Shown: positions 1 to 8,235 of the stretch, one piece after another | How positions within the stretch are numbered: the first letter of the stretch is position 1 | Layout: each line of letters opens with the position of its first letter | Origin: Hymenobacter artigasi | GTDB lineage: Bacteria > Bacteroidota > Bacteroidia > Cytophagales > Hymenobacteraceae | Length of the DNA: 64,000 bases | Assembly (NCBI RefSeq): GCF_012275535.1 | Contig: NZ_JAAVTK010000013.1 | Location: 114,101-178,100, forward strand | Reading direction: 5' to 3' | The notes under the pieces: model-generated | Databases searched by the model: none | The model's input: only the letters and a program-made list of their open reading frames with translations | Told to the model about the DNA's origin: nothing | Made by a program: the position numbers and the translations under genes

Positions 1-1175
1 TGCGACAGGGCCAGTACGGGAATATTTAGCTCCTTAGCAATGCCCTTGAGGGCCCGCGAGATGCTGGCAATTTCCTGCTCACGGTTGCCGCCCCGGCCGT
101 CGGTGTTGCCGCTCATCAGCTGCAGGTAGTCGACGATAATCATCTGCACGTCCTTCTGCGAGCGCAGGCGGCGGCACTTGGTGCGCAGCTCCCGAATGCT
201 CAGGCCCGGCGTGTCATCAATATAAATCGGCGCGGCCGAGAGGGCCGTGATTTTGTGGTTGAGCTGCTGCCACTCGTGGTCGGCGAGGCTGCCCTTCTTG
301 ATTTTCTCCGAATCTAGCTCCGCCTCGGCCGAAATCAGACGATTGACGAGCTGCAGCGAGGACATTTCCAGCGAGAAAATGGCCACGGCTTTCTTGAAAT
401 CAACCGCCGCGTTGCGCATGGCCGATACCACGAAAGCAGTTTTCCCCATCCCTGGCCGGGCCGCAATAATCACAAGGTCAGATGGTTGCCAGCCGCTAGT
501 GACGCGGTCCAGCGCCGTGAAGCCGGTGGGTACGCCGGTCAGGCCGTCGGCCTGGTTTTTCTTTTCTTCGAGCTCCTTGATGGCTTTGCCCATCAGGCTC
601 CGCATATCGTCGAAGTTCTTGCGGATGTTCGATTCCGACACCTCGAACAGGGCCGATTCGGTATCGTCGAGCAGCTTGAATACGTCGGTGGTATCCTCGA
701 AGGCATCGCGCTGGATTTCGCTCGAAATCCGAATCAGCTCGCGCTTGATGGCGGTTTCGGTGATGATGCGGGCGTGGTACTCGACGTTGGCCGCCGAGTT
801 CACTTTCAGCGTGAGGTTGGCTACATAGAAGGGGCCGCCGGCGGCTTCAAGCTCGCCCATCTCGCGCAACTCGTGTACCACGGTGAGCTGGTCGATGGGC
901 TCCGACTTATCGAACAGCCGGATAACGGCGCGGTAAATGCGCTGGTGGGCATCTTTGTAAAAGCTCTCGGGCTTGAGCAGGTCAATAACCGAGGTGAGAG
1001 CGTCTTTTTCCAGCATTAGAGCACCAAGCACGGCCATTTCGAGCTCGGGGGCCTGGGGCGGCAGCTTGCCGGCCGCACTGGCATTTTGAGGAACCACCAT
1101 GCCGCCCCGATTGGTCCAGGCCGCTTTGGCGCGGGCGGCGGATTGCTTCAGGCGGTCGTCCATCTGGTCGGGCAT
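1..1175 (-). CDS. dnaB: Replicative DNA helicase DnaB (C-terminus beyond window)
   Basis: This is the hexameric helicase that unwinds DNA at the replication fork and binds primase. Reading the minus strand from the ATG at 1175 gives 391 residues open to the window edge, so roughly the last 110-120 residues of a typical 500-residue DnaB are missing. The N-terminal DnaB domain covers about residues 25-125. The RecA-like ATPase domain shows a Walker A motif ARPGMGKT with its lysine at about 245, and a Walker B motif IIVDYLQLM with its aspartate at about 349. The gene is divergent from the Mur ligase at 1502. Family assignment is very secure; only the 3' end is unseen. Confidence 0.96.
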   Translation of the reverse strand, partial: MPDQMDDRLKQSAARAKAAWTNRGGMVVPQNASAAGKLPPQAPELEMAVLGALMLEKDALTSVIDLLKPESFYKDAHQRIYRAVIRLFDKSEPIDQLTVVHELREMGELEAAGGPFYVANLTLKVNSAANVEYHARIITETAIKRELIRISSEIQRDAFEDTTDVFKLLDDTESALFEVSESNIRKNFDDMRSLMGKAIKELEEKKNQADGLTGVPTGFTALDRVTSGWQPSDLVIIAARPGMGKTAFVVSAMRNAAVDFKKAVAIFSLEMSSLQLVNRLISAEAELDSEKIKKGSLADHEWQQLNHKITALSAAPIYIDDTPGLSIRELRTKCRRLRSQKDVQMIIVDYLQLMSGNTDGRGGNREQEIASISRALKGIAKELNIPVLALS

Positions 1176-1260
1176 AGGGGAATTGGGGAACTAAAGTAAC
1201 GAAATAGCGGAGACGAGGAAACCGGCCGGGAAAATAAAACCGGGCCGGCCGTGATATATA

Positions 1261-1292
1261 CAAAGCTAACCCCGCCAACGGAGAAAAGATTG
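1261..1292 (-). promoter_or_regulatory. Candidate promoter of dnaB
   Basis: On the minus strand 1268-1261 reads TAGCTTTG, a perfect match to the Bacteroidota -7 consensus TAnnTTTG. The -33 region 17-23 bases upstream is T-rich (TTTTC) and has no clean TTG. The start would lie near 1254, giving a leader of about 80 bases to the ATG at 1175. Confidence 0.4.
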
Positions 1293-1501
1293 GTGGACAA
1301 ATTCGATTCTTTTGGTTATGGAATGGCGGCGGCAGCCGGTAGTTTGTAATTTCGCGCCCCACCGAAATAGTTTTTGGTTTCTTGTTTCTGGTGGCTGGTT
1401 GAACGTTAGCTACGTTAGCCGCTACCCCCCTTAGCCTTTTCGGATGGCGGGGTACAAATCAGTGCGTAGAATCCAGCATAAAGTGTCCTGAATCAACTCC
1501 T

Positions 1502-2905
1502 TTGGAACCAGCAACCAGCAACCAGCAACCGGTAACCCCCCCAGAAGCCATTCACCTCATCGCGGTGGGCGGCAGCATTATGCACAACCTGGCGCTGGCC
1601 CTGCACCGCCGGGGTGCCCACGTCACGGGCTCCGACGACGAGATTTTTGAGCCCGCCAAAGGCCGCCTTGCCGCCGCCGGCCTGCTGCCCGCTCAGGAAG
1701 GCTGGGATGCCGCCCGCATCACGCCCGACCTGTCGGCCGTCATCGTGGGCATGCACGCCCGACCCGACAACCCCGAGCTGCTGCGGGCCCAGGAGCTGGG
1801 CCTGAAAATCCACTCCTTCCCCGAGTATATCTACGAGGCCAGCCGCGACAAGCAGCGCATCGTCATCGGCGGCTCGCACGGCAAAACCAGCATCACGGCC
1901 TGCATTCTGCACGTATTGCGTTTCCACGGCCGCAAGTTCGACTACGCGGTGGGGGCTCAGCTGGCGGGCTTCGACTTGATGGTGCAACTGACCGACGATG
2001 CGCCCATCATCATCATCGAGGGCGATGAGTACCTGTCGTCGCCGGTGGACCGACGGCCCAAGTTTCACCTCTACCAGCACCACATCGGCGTGATTTCGGG
2101 CATCAGCTGGGACCACATCAACGTGTTTCCGACCGAGGAAATCTACCGCGAGCAGTTCCGCATCTTCGCCGATATGACGCCCAAGGCCGGCGTGCTCATC
2201 TACGACCGCGACGACGAGCAAACCCAGCTCATCGCCGTGCCCACCAACCCCGACGTGACCTACATCGGCTACGGCCCGCACGAAAACGTTATCCGCGACG
2301 GCCGCACGTTCCTCATCACCAAAAAAGACGAGGAAGTGCCCGTGCAGGTGTTCGGCGAGCATAACCTGCGCAATATCTCGGCCGCTAAGGAAGTGTGTAA
2401 GCAGCTGGGCATCAAGGGAAAGGATTTCTTTCGGGCAGTAGCCACGTTCCCCGGCGCGGCGCGGCGGCTGGAGCTGGTGCGCGAAGGCACTACATCGGTG
2501 GTCTACAAGGATTTTGCCCACGCCCCCAGCAAGCTAAAGGCCACGGCCACGGCCCTGAAAAAGCAGTTCCCCAAGCGCCGCCTGGTGGCCTGCCTGGAGC
2601 TGCACACGTTCAGCAGCCTCAACCCAGCCTTTTTGCCGCAGTACGCGCACTGCTTCGATGCGCCCGACGTGGCTGTGGTCTACTTCAACCCCCACGTGCT
2701 GGAGCACAAGCGCCTGCCGCCGCTGGCCGCCGCCACCGTGGCCGAGGCTTTCCAGCGGCCGGATATCAAAGTGATAACCGACAGCGCCGAGCTGGCCGCA
2801 TTCTTAAGAAGCCAGACCTGGGACAAAGCCAACCTGCTGCTCATGTCGTCGGGCACGTTCGACGGGCTGGACTTGAATGGCCTGGCGGCAGAAATTGTGG
2901 GTTGA
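1502..2905 (+). CDS. mpl: Mur ligase family protein, Mpl type (UDP-N-acetylmuramate:peptide ligase)
   Basis: Predicted cytoplasmic ATP-dependent ligase that re-attaches recovered murein peptide to UDP-MurNAc in peptidoglycan recycling. The 467 residues show the Rossmann start IHLIAVGGSIMHNLA, the Mur-ligase P-loop GGSHGKTS at 123-130, the EGDEY motif at 173-177 and WDHINVF at 203-209, followed by the C-terminal Mur domain. Length fits Mpl (about 450). The start is uncertain: the TTG at 1502 sits in a short CCAGCAA repeat, and no ATG occurs before the conserved region, so the first 15 residues may be repeat-derived. MurC is the main alternative, but the N-terminus and motif spacing favour Mpl. 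Confidence 0.85.
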   Translation: MEPATSNQQPVTPPEAIHLIAVGGSIMHNLALALHRRGAHVTGSDDEIFEPAKGRLAAAGLLPAQEGWDAARITPDLSAVIVGMHARPDNPELLRAQELGLKIHSFPEYIYEASRDKQRIVIGGSHGKTSITACILHVLRFHGRKFDYAVGAQLAGFDLMVQLTDDAPIIIIEGDEYLSSPVDRRPKFHLYQHHIGVISGISWDHINVFPTEEIYREQFRIFADMTPKAGVLIYDRDDEQTQLIAVPTNPDVTYIGYGPHENVIRDGRTFLITKKDEEVPVQVFGEHNLRNISAAKEVCKQLGIKGKDFFRAVATFPGAARRLELVREGTTSVVYKDFAHAPSKLKATATALKKQFPKRRLVACLELHTFSSLNPAFLPQYAHCFDAPDVAVVYFNPHVLEHKRLPPLAAATVAEAFQRPDIKVITDSAELAAFLRSQTWDKANLLLMSSGTFDGLDLNGLAAEIVG

Positions 2906-2921
2906 TTGAATACGTGACGTT

Positions 2922-2952
2922 CCGGTCTGACCGCCCTAGGCGGTCCGACCGG
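2922..2952. repeat. REP-like palindrome with CCTAGG core (copy 1)
   Basis: A 31-base near-perfect palindrome starting CCGGTCTGACC, centred on CCTAGG and ending CGACCGG, with one internal mismatch. It lies 16 bases after the mpl stop. Degenerate pieces of the same motif continue to about 3036 (CCGGTCTACATCAGACC, ACTGGTCGGACCGG). The same palindrome occurs three more times at 61779-61939. Confidence 0.85.
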
Positions 2953-3050
2953 TTGTCGTTGTTTATCAGAACGTGTTTTTCCTAACTGGTTGCCGGTCTA
3001 CATCAGACCGTGCTTGCTTCAACTGGTCGGACCGGAGTAGACAACCACCC

Positions 3051-3080
3051 AAAAAAGCCCGCTATTCAGCGGGCTTTTTT
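3051..3080. terminator. Bidirectional intrinsic terminator
   Basis: A6-GCCCGCT-ATTC-AGCGGGC-T6: a 13-bp perfect stem including the A/T tracts with a four-base loop. It can end transcripts from mpl on the plus strand and from the lipoprotein/small-peptide unit on the minus strand. The small peptide's stop codon (3064-3062) lies inside the stem. Confidence 0.85.
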
Positions 3081-3157
3081 GGTTTCTTATCGGTGGTGAT
3101 GAGCAGGGCCAGCGCCGTGAGCGCGGCCCTTAGCAGCCATTTATTGCGCGTATTCAT
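3062..3157 (-). CDS. Small hydrophobic peptide, 31 residues, translationally coupled
   Basis: An ORF too short for most callers. Its ATG at 3157 overlaps the stop of the upstream lipoprotein gene in an ATGA arrangement, which is the usual layout for translational coupling. The predicted peptide has a basic start (MNTRNKWLLR), one hydrophobic stretch of about 12 residues (AALTALALLI) and a lysine/proline-rich tail (TTDKKPKKPAE). Its stop falls within the terminator stem. I recognise no family; a small membrane protein is possible. Support is positional and compositional only, and the hydrophobic stretch is short for a membrane span. Confidence 0.45.
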   Translation of the reverse strand: MNTRNKWLLRAALTALALLITTDKKPKKPAE

Positions 3158-3720
3158 TTGACAGGAGCTGCGGAAAAGAGCGAATTATTAATGTCCACTT
3201 TCAGGTCGCAGGTGCTGCCGCCCACTTTCTCGCCGCAGGTGGTGCCCACGATGCGTCCGTTTTCAAAATTGAAGAAGCACATGGGGCAGCCCTGACCGGT
3301 GATGGTGTAGCGCTCGGCGGTGGGGCGTAGGTAGTAGGTATTGTCGCCGCCGGCGGTGAGGGGCAGGGCCATGGCCCGAAACATGCCGTTGCGCAGGCCC
3401 ATGCCAATGAGGTAGTAGCTAATGGGCTCGTCGGGGCCGGTGGGGGCTTTGCGCACCTGAATCTTATCGACTACGGTGCCATCGCCAAACTGCCGGATAA
3501 AGGCTTGGGCCAGCTCGCTGCGCGGCGTGTTATACTCCGTGGAGCTGTCGGTGAAATGCACGATTTGCCGGCTTTCCGGCTTGGCAATTACTTCGCCTTT
3601 GATGCGGTTGGGACTGCCAAACTCGCTGGTAGCCTGCTTGGTGCTTTCGCACGACATGACCAGCAGCAGCACCAAAATGCTCAATAGGCCCAACCCAAGC
3701 AAACGCGGAAAAAGCTTCAT
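3154..3720 (-). CDS. Hypothetical lipoprotein with CPMC motif
   Basis: A 188-residue predicted lipoprotein: a hydrophobic signal sequence ends in the lipobox LVMSC with the lipidated cysteine at 24. The mature part is a single soluble domain with a GCPMC pair at about 145 and two more cysteines in the last quarter (TTCGE, STCDL), so disulfides or metal binding are possible. I do not recognise the family. The M48 protease gene ends 38 bases upstream on the same strand, so co-transcription is likely, and the small peptide at 3062 overlaps its stop. The function is unknown; location in the envelope is the only supportable statement. Confidence 0.75.
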   Translation of the reverse strand: MKLFPRLLGLGLLSILVLLLVMSCESTKQATSEFGSPNRIKGEVIAKPESRQIVHFTDSSTEYNTPRSELAQAFIRQFGDGTVVDKIQVRKAPTGPDEPISYYLIGMGLRNGMFRAMALPLTAGGDNTYYLRPTAERYTITGQGCPMCFFNFENGRIVGTTCGEKVGGSTCDLKVDINNSLFSAAPVK

Positions 3721-3758
3721 GGTAGAATAGCAAAAAGTTGGGCCTTAGGAGCCGCTAC

Positions 3759-4556
3759 CTAGCGGCCTTTGTAGTACTTACGCGCTTCCGGCAATTCGCG
3801 CTGAATATCGGCGATGCGGGTGCCGTTGGAGGGGTGAGTGGAGAGGAACTCGGGCGGCGAGGCCTGGTTTTCGCGGGCATCCATGCGCTGCCAGAACGTA
3901 ATAGCACCGTCGGGATTGTACCCGGCCATGGCCATAAAAATCAGGCCCAAGTGGTCGGCCTCCGATTCCTGGTTGCGGCCGTAGCGCAACAGGCCCAGCT
4001 GCGAGCCCACGCCAAACGCCTGCAACGCCAGCTGCTGCGTAGCGGGCGCATTGGTGGAAAGGGCAGCCGACAGCGCCTGCCCGCCCAACTGCTGCACCAG
4101 GCCCTGGCTCATGCGCTCGGAGCCGTGCTTGGCTACGGCGTGCGCAATTTCGTGCGACATCACCACGGCCAGGCCGTTTTCGTCCTGCGTAATAGGCAGA
4201 ATACCGGTGTAAACGGCCACTTTGCCGCCGGGCATACACCAGGCGTTTTGCTGCTTGTCGTCCTGAATCACATTGAATTCCCACTGGTAGCCGGCCAGCT
4301 GGTCGGAGGCGTTTTGCTGGCGGAAATACGTTTCTACCGCCGCCTGAATGCGTTGGCCCACGGTGCGAACCATGGCCACCTGCTGCGAGCTGGTGGAGAG
4401 CGGGCCTTTGGCAATAACCTCGCGGTATTGCGTGGCAGCCAGGGTGTTGATTTCGCTGTCGCTCACCAGGCTGAGCTGGCGGCGGCCCGTGATGGGCACC
4501 GTAGAGCAGGCGGAAAGCAGGGCCAGACTGGCCACGAGGGTGAGTTTTTTGAGCAT
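3759..4556 (-). CDS. M48-family zinc metalloprotease, lipoprotein (BepA/LoiP-like)
   Basis: Predicted periplasmic or outer-membrane-anchored metallopeptidase of the kind that degrades misassembled outer-membrane proteins. I place the start at the ATG at 4556, which gives a compact lipoprotein signal MLKKLTLVASLALLSAC with the lipidated cysteine at 17 and 265 residues in all. Upstream in-frame ATGs at 4562 and 4595 would add residues before the signal. The zinc motif HEIAH lies at about 135-139, and the third ligand is the glutamate of the later NQESEADHLG segment. There is no TPR region, so it resembles LoiP/YcaL more than full-length BepA. Confidence 0.9.
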   Translation of the reverse strand: MLKKLTLVASLALLSACSTVPITGRRQLSLVSDSEINTLAATQYREVIAKGPLSTSSQQVAMVRTVGQRIQAAVETYFRQQNASDQLAGYQWEFNVIQDDKQQNAWCMPGGKVAVYTGILPITQDENGLAVVMSHEIAHAVAKHGSERMSQGLVQQLGGQALSAALSTNAPATQQLALQAFGVGSQLGLLRYGRNQESEADHLGLIFMAMAGYNPDGAITFWQRMDARENQASPPEFLSTHPSNGTRIADIQRELPEARKYYKGR

Positions 4557-4729
4557 GAGCATGAGTGAAAAAGTGGAAGAATGCGCCGGCCCCACGCCAA
4601 CGTGGCGGGCTCCGGCGCGGGCTGCCGTTGCGGGCTATACGGGGGCAGGGCGGGGTAAAGTTTTGGCCGGGCCGGGCCGGCGGGCCGTAAAAAGGGGCCG
4701 GCCGATGGCCGTAAGCCAGCGGGGAGCCG

Positions 4730-4737
4730 TAGTTTTG
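4730..4737 (+). promoter_or_regulatory. Candidate -7 element of the FAH-family gene
   Basis: TAGTTTTG is a perfect TAnnTTTG match, about 30 bases before the ATG at 4768. No TTG lies at the expected -33 distance, so this is half a promoter on sequence grounds. Confidence 0.38.
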
Positions 4738-4767
4738 ACTTATCTACGACCCGCCTTTCCCGTCGCC

Positions 4768-5382
4768 ATGAAAATCATCTGCATCGGCCGCAACTATGCC
4801 GACCACATTGCCGAGCTGCACAACGAGGTGCCCTCCGCGCCCGTTATCTTTATGAAGCCCGAAACGGCGCTGCTGCAACGCGGCCAGCCGTTTTTCATCC
4901 CCGAATTCTCGCAGGATATTCACCACGAACTAGAGTTGGTGCTGCGTGTGAGCAAGAACGGCCGTCACATCGACGAGTCGTTTGCCCTTAATTATTTCGA
5001 TGCTATTGGCCTGGGTATCGACTTCACGGCTCGCGACCTGCAGGCCGAGCTCAAGAAAAAAGGCCTGCCCTGGGAGCTGGCCAAAGCCTTCGATGGCTCG
5101 GCCCCGATTTCGACCACCTTCAAGCCCGTGGCCGACTTTGCCGACCTGGCCAACATCAATTTCCACCTCACCGTGAACGGCGAAACCCGCCAGACCGGCA
5201 ACTCCGGCCTGATGCTGCACCCGTTCGCCAAAATCATCAGCTTCGTTTCAAAATACATCTCCCTGAAAATGGGCGACCTTATTTTTACCGGCACCCCCGC
5301 CGGCGTGGACCCCGTAAAAATGGGCGACCAGCTGGAAGGATTCCTGGAAGGGGAGAAGCTGCTGGAGCTGGGCATCCGGTAA
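4768..5382 (+). CDS. Fumarylacetoacetate hydrolase (FAH) family protein
   Basis: A 204-residue stand-alone FAH-fold enzyme, the size of YcgM/FAHD1-type acylpyruvate hydrolases or oxaloacetate decarboxylases. The family signature begins MKIICIGRNYADH, then IFMKPETALL, the metal-binding pair HHELELVLRV, the region GLGIDFTARDLQ, and a C-terminal IFTGTPAGVDPV loop. The open frame extends back to 4348 but the homologous part begins exactly at the ATG at 4768, downstream of a good -7 element. The substrate cannot be told from sequence. It stands alone between a divergent protease and the M23 peptidase. Confidence 0.9.
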   Translation: MKIICIGRNYADHIAELHNEVPSAPVIFMKPETALLQRGQPFFIPEFSQDIHHELELVLRVSKNGRHIDESFALNYFDAIGLGIDFTARDLQAELKKKGLPWELAKAFDGSAPISTTFKPVADFADLANINFHLTVNGETRQTGNSGLMLHPFAKIISFVSKYISLKMGDLIFTGTPAGVDPVKMGDQLEGFLEGEKLLELGIR

Positions 5383-5395
5383 GAATAATTAGAAC

Positions 5396-5494
5396 GATGT
5401 AGGGACGCATCCTGGCGTCTTGGCGTTGAACGGTTGGGCTGTGAACGAGTCTGATTGGCGCGGTGGTGGAGACGTAAGGATGCGTCTCTACATC
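5396..5494. repeat. Inverted repeat, GACGCATC family (copy 1)
   Basis: Arms 5396-5419 and 5471-5494 (24 bp, 3 mismatches) around a 51-base loop, containing GTAGGGACGCATC and its complement. It belongs to the same family as the repeats at 37307-37386 and 38187-38264. Confidence 0.8.
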
Positions 5495-5535
5495 CGTTGA
5501 TGAAAAGAATTAGCTGAATTAAAAGAAGCGTTATT

Positions 5536-7539
5536 GTGCAAAAGGGAAAGCTAACTGTGCGGTTGATAGGAAGTGTGTTTTTGGTGCTGCTGGCATGGCG
5601 GGTAGGAGGGCAGGAGGCCGACACTTCCGACCGCGACCGCGCCCCCGGCGAGCTGCTGAATGCCGGGCGGGCTACCGTGGCGCCGGGGTATTTTATGTTT
5701 CCAATTGCGCCGGGCAAGCCGGGCTTCCTGGCCGGGAGCATGGGCGAATTGCGGCCCAACCACTTCCACGGTGGCCTCGACATCAAGACCGGCGGCGGGG
5801 TGAACCAGCCCGTGTACGCCGCCGCCGATGGCTACGTGTCGCGCCTCAAGCAGTCGTCGTTCGGCTACGGCAACGTGCTCTACATCACCCACCCCAATGG
5901 CCTGACCACCGTGTACGGCCACCTCAACGAATTCAAAGGGGCCTTCGCGGCTGAGCTGCTGCGCCGGCAGTACGACAAGCAGAGCTACGAGCTGGAATGC
6001 TTCTTCGAGAAGGACCGGTTTCCGGTGAAGCGGGGCGAGCTGGTGGCCCTGAGCGGCAACACTGGCGGCTCGGCCGGCCCGCACCTGCACTGGGAAGTGC
6101 GCGATGCCCAGGACCGGCAGTACAACCCCCTGCAATGGGGCGGCTTCCCCGAGATTCAGGACCACGTGGCCCCTACGCTGCAGGCATTTGCGCTGGAGCC
6201 GCTTACTATTGAGGCGCGGGTGAAGAACGTGTTTGCCAAGGCGCTGTTTGCGCCGAAAGTGCAGCCGGGGCCGGGCGTGGCTACCACCTGGGCCGATACC
6301 ATCAGTGCCTTTGGCACGGTGGGCGTGCTGGTGCAGGGCTTCGATAGGTTTGACAATGCCTGGAATCGCAACGGCATCCAGCGGGTGGCCATGACGGTGA
6401 ACGGGCAGCCGTTTTACCAACACAACATCGACGCGATTCCCTTCCCGACGGGCACCCGGCAGGTGGGCAACTTCGTCGATTTCCTGTATCAGAATACCCA
6501 GGGCCGCACCCTGCAAAAGCTGTGGGTAGACGATGGCAACGACCTGCTGATGTACGCCACCACCAGTCCCACCAAGGGCCGCCTGACCGTGGAGGCCGGC
6601 AAAATCTATAACGTCGACATCACCCTGGCCGACTCCTACAACAACCAGACGGCCCTGCACTTGGTGCTGCGCGGCGAGCAGCCCGAATACTTCAAAACCC
6701 GCGCCGCCGGGGTGAAAAAGCCCGCCCTGCGCTTCGAGGTGACGCGCAACTTGCTGAAAGCCGTGGCCGCCGACCCCAGCGCTGACTCAGTAGGAGGCAA
6801 CCTGGTGCTGCTGCGCGGCAACCGCCGCCTCGAAATCAAGCCGAGCTACACCCAGAACAGCGAAAACGTGTACCTCTACGACCTGCGCGCCGGCCTGCCC
6901 GATTCCATTCGCTTCGGCACCATCACCAAGAAATTCGACCGGCAGGTAATGATTCCGGCCGGCAAGGAAACCAACTACGCCACGGCCAAGCTCAACGTGA
7001 TGTTCGGCAAGGAGAGCCTGTTTGGCAATATCTACCTCGGCACCAGCTACAAGCCCGAGCCCACGGGCAGCGGCTTCTGGACGGTGGGCTCGCCGCTGCT
7101 GCCGCTCTACCACACGGCCACCCTCACCCTCAAGCCCGCCACCCCGCCCGCCGACCCGGCCCGCACCGCCATCTACACGGCCACGGCGGCCGGCGGCAAG
7201 GCCTACCTGGGCGGCAAGTGGGACGAGCAGGGCAACATCACGGCCAACATCCGCCAGTTCGCCTCCTACCGCATCCTCACCGATACCGTGGCCCCCAAGG
7301 GCAGCCTAATCGGGCGGCCCGGCGGGCAGGTGCTCTTCCGCGTCGGCGACGACCTTTCCGGCCTGGCCACCTACCGCCTGCTGGTGGGCGGAAAATTCCG
7401 AATGCTGCGCTTCGAGCACAAGAATTCCACCCTGTTTTCGGTGCCGACCGATACGCTGGGTGCCCGCTTGAAAGGCCCCGCAGAACTGCGCCTGACCGAC
7501 CAGGCGGGGAATGAGCGGGTAATTCCGCTGAGCCTTTGA
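5536..7539 (+). CDS. M23-family metallopeptidase with large C-terminal extension
   Basis: Predicted exported LytM/M23 zinc peptidase acting on peptidoglycan cross-bridges or controlling amidases. It has 667 residues, a GTG start at 5536 and an N-terminal signal (RLIGSVFLVLLAWRVGG). The catalytic motif HxxxD appears as HGGLD at 78-82 and the second zinc motif as HLHWE at 183-187, so the active site is intact. A long insert (about 138-165) separates the two. The remaining 470 residues are beta-rich, unassigned by me, and end in an Ig-like segment (VGDDLSGLATYRLLVGG). Cytophagales have many such cell-envelope M23 proteins; the role of the extension is unknown. Confidence 0.88.
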   Translation: MQKGKLTVRLIGSVFLVLLAWRVGGQEADTSDRDRAPGELLNAGRATVAPGYFMFPIAPGKPGFLAGSMGELRPNHFHGGLDIKTGGGVNQPVYAAADGYVSRLKQSSFGYGNVLYITHPNGLTTVYGHLNEFKGAFAAELLRRQYDKQSYELECFFEKDRFPVKRGELVALSGNTGGSAGPHLHWEVRDAQDRQYNPLQWGGFPEIQDHVAPTLQAFALEPLTIEARVKNVFAKALFAPKVQPGPGVATTWADTISAFGTVGVLVQGFDRFDNAWNRNGIQRVAMTVNGQPFYQHNIDAIPFPTGTRQVGNFVDFLYQNTQGRTLQKLWVDDGNDLLMYATTSPTKGRLTVEAGKIYNVDITLADSYNNQTALHLVLRGEQPEYFKTRAAGVKKPALRFEVTRNLLKAVAADPSADSVGGNLVLLRGNRRLEIKPSYTQNSENVYLYDLRAGLPDSIRFGTITKKFDRQVMIPAGKETNYATAKLNVMFGKESLFGNIYLGTSYKPEPTGSGFWTVGSPLLPLYHTATLTLKPATPPADPARTAIYTATAAGGKAYLGGKWDEQGNITANIRQFASYRILTDTVAPKGSLIGRPGGQVLFRVGDDLSGLATYRLLVGGKFRMLRFEHKNSTLFSVPTDTLGARLKGPAELRLTDQAGNERVIPLSL

Positions 7540-7540
7540 T

Positions 7541-7665
7541 AGGGTAGGAGGGTATGGGGGTAAGAGGGTATGAGGTGATTCTAACGCCTGCCTAATGCCT
7601 GATGACGAACCATCCTTTTGCTCACATTAACCTCCTACCCCCATACCCTCTTACCCTCATACCCT
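7541..7665. repeat. Inverted repeat built from GGGTANGA units
   Basis: The arms at about 7541-7576 and 7629-7665 are imperfect complements made of a short reiterated unit (GGGTAGGA, GGGTATGG, GGGTAAGA). The right arm ends 7 bases before the bcp start. It could terminate the M23 transcript or form a leader hairpin for bcp. Confidence 0.7.
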
Positions 7666-7672
7666 AACAACC

Positions 7673-8122
7673 ATGTCCCTCGAACCCGGCCAACCCGCCC
7701 CCGATTTCACCGCCCAGGACCAGGATGGCAACACCGTCAGCCTGCACGAGCTGCGCGGCCAGAAAGTCGCCCTCTACTTTTACCCGAAGGATGACACCCC
7801 CGGCTGCACCGCCCAGGCCTGCAACCTGCGCGACCACCAGGAGGAGCTCAAAGCAAGCAACATCAAAGTCATCGGCGTGAGCATCGACGGTGCGGCGGCC
7901 CACCAGAAATTCGCCCTCAAGTACGACCTGCCCTTCCCGCTGCTCGTCGACACCGACAAAACCATCGTGCAGGCCTACGGCGTTTGGCAGGAAAAGAAAA
8001 ATTACGGCAAGACCTACATGGGCACCGTCCGCACCACTTTCCTGATTGACGAAAACGGCCTGATTGAAAAGGTTATCAAGAAAGTAGACACCAAGGAGCA
8101 CGCCGCGCAGCTACTGAAGTAG
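7673..8122 (+). CDS. bcp: Thioredoxin-dependent thiol peroxidase (peroxiredoxin Q/BCP)
   Basis: A cytoplasmic peroxiredoxin that reduces hydrogen peroxide and organic hydroperoxides using thioredoxin. The 149 residues match the Bcp class in full. The peroxidatic motif DDTPGCTAQAC carries the catalytic cysteine at 45 and the resolving cysteine at 50, the atypical 2-Cys arrangement. The expected YPKDDTPG and YGV.....YMGTVRTTFLID segments are present. It is a single gene preceded by the hairpin at 7541-7665. Confidence 0.95.
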   Translation: MSLEPGQPAPDFTAQDQDGNTVSLHELRGQKVALYFYPKDDTPGCTAQACNLRDHQEELKASNIKVIGVSIDGAAAHQKFALKYDLPFPLLVDTDKTIVQAYGVWQEKKNYGKTYMGTVRTTFLIDENGLIEKVIKKVDTKEHAAQLLK

Positions 8123-8182
8123 CCGCCACCGATTGCGGCCTATCGTAACCGATTGCAATAGGCAGCCCTCAAAAAAGGCCCC

Positions 8183-8211
8183 TTTGCCCATCCCGCCGTT
8201 TACTACCTTTA
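8183..8211 (+). promoter_or_regulatory. Promoter of transketolase N-subunit gene
   Basis: TTTG at 8183-8186, a 17-base spacer, then TACCTTTA at 8204-8211 (TAnnTTTG with a final A). The predicted start is near 8218 and the ATG is at 8236. Both elements and their spacing fit the Bacteroidota pattern. Confidence 0.5.
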
Positions 8212-8235
8212 CCCCTGAACCCAACTATTCCCGAC

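Noticed and set aside
982..1362. 126-residue minus-strand ORF overlapping the dnaB start
   Set aside because: Out of frame with dnaB, no domain, and it spans the dnaB promoter region.
2973..3161. 62-residue plus-strand ORF in the mpl-lipoprotein gap
   Set aside because: It runs through degenerate palindromes and the terminator and overlaps the coupled small peptide; no protein features.
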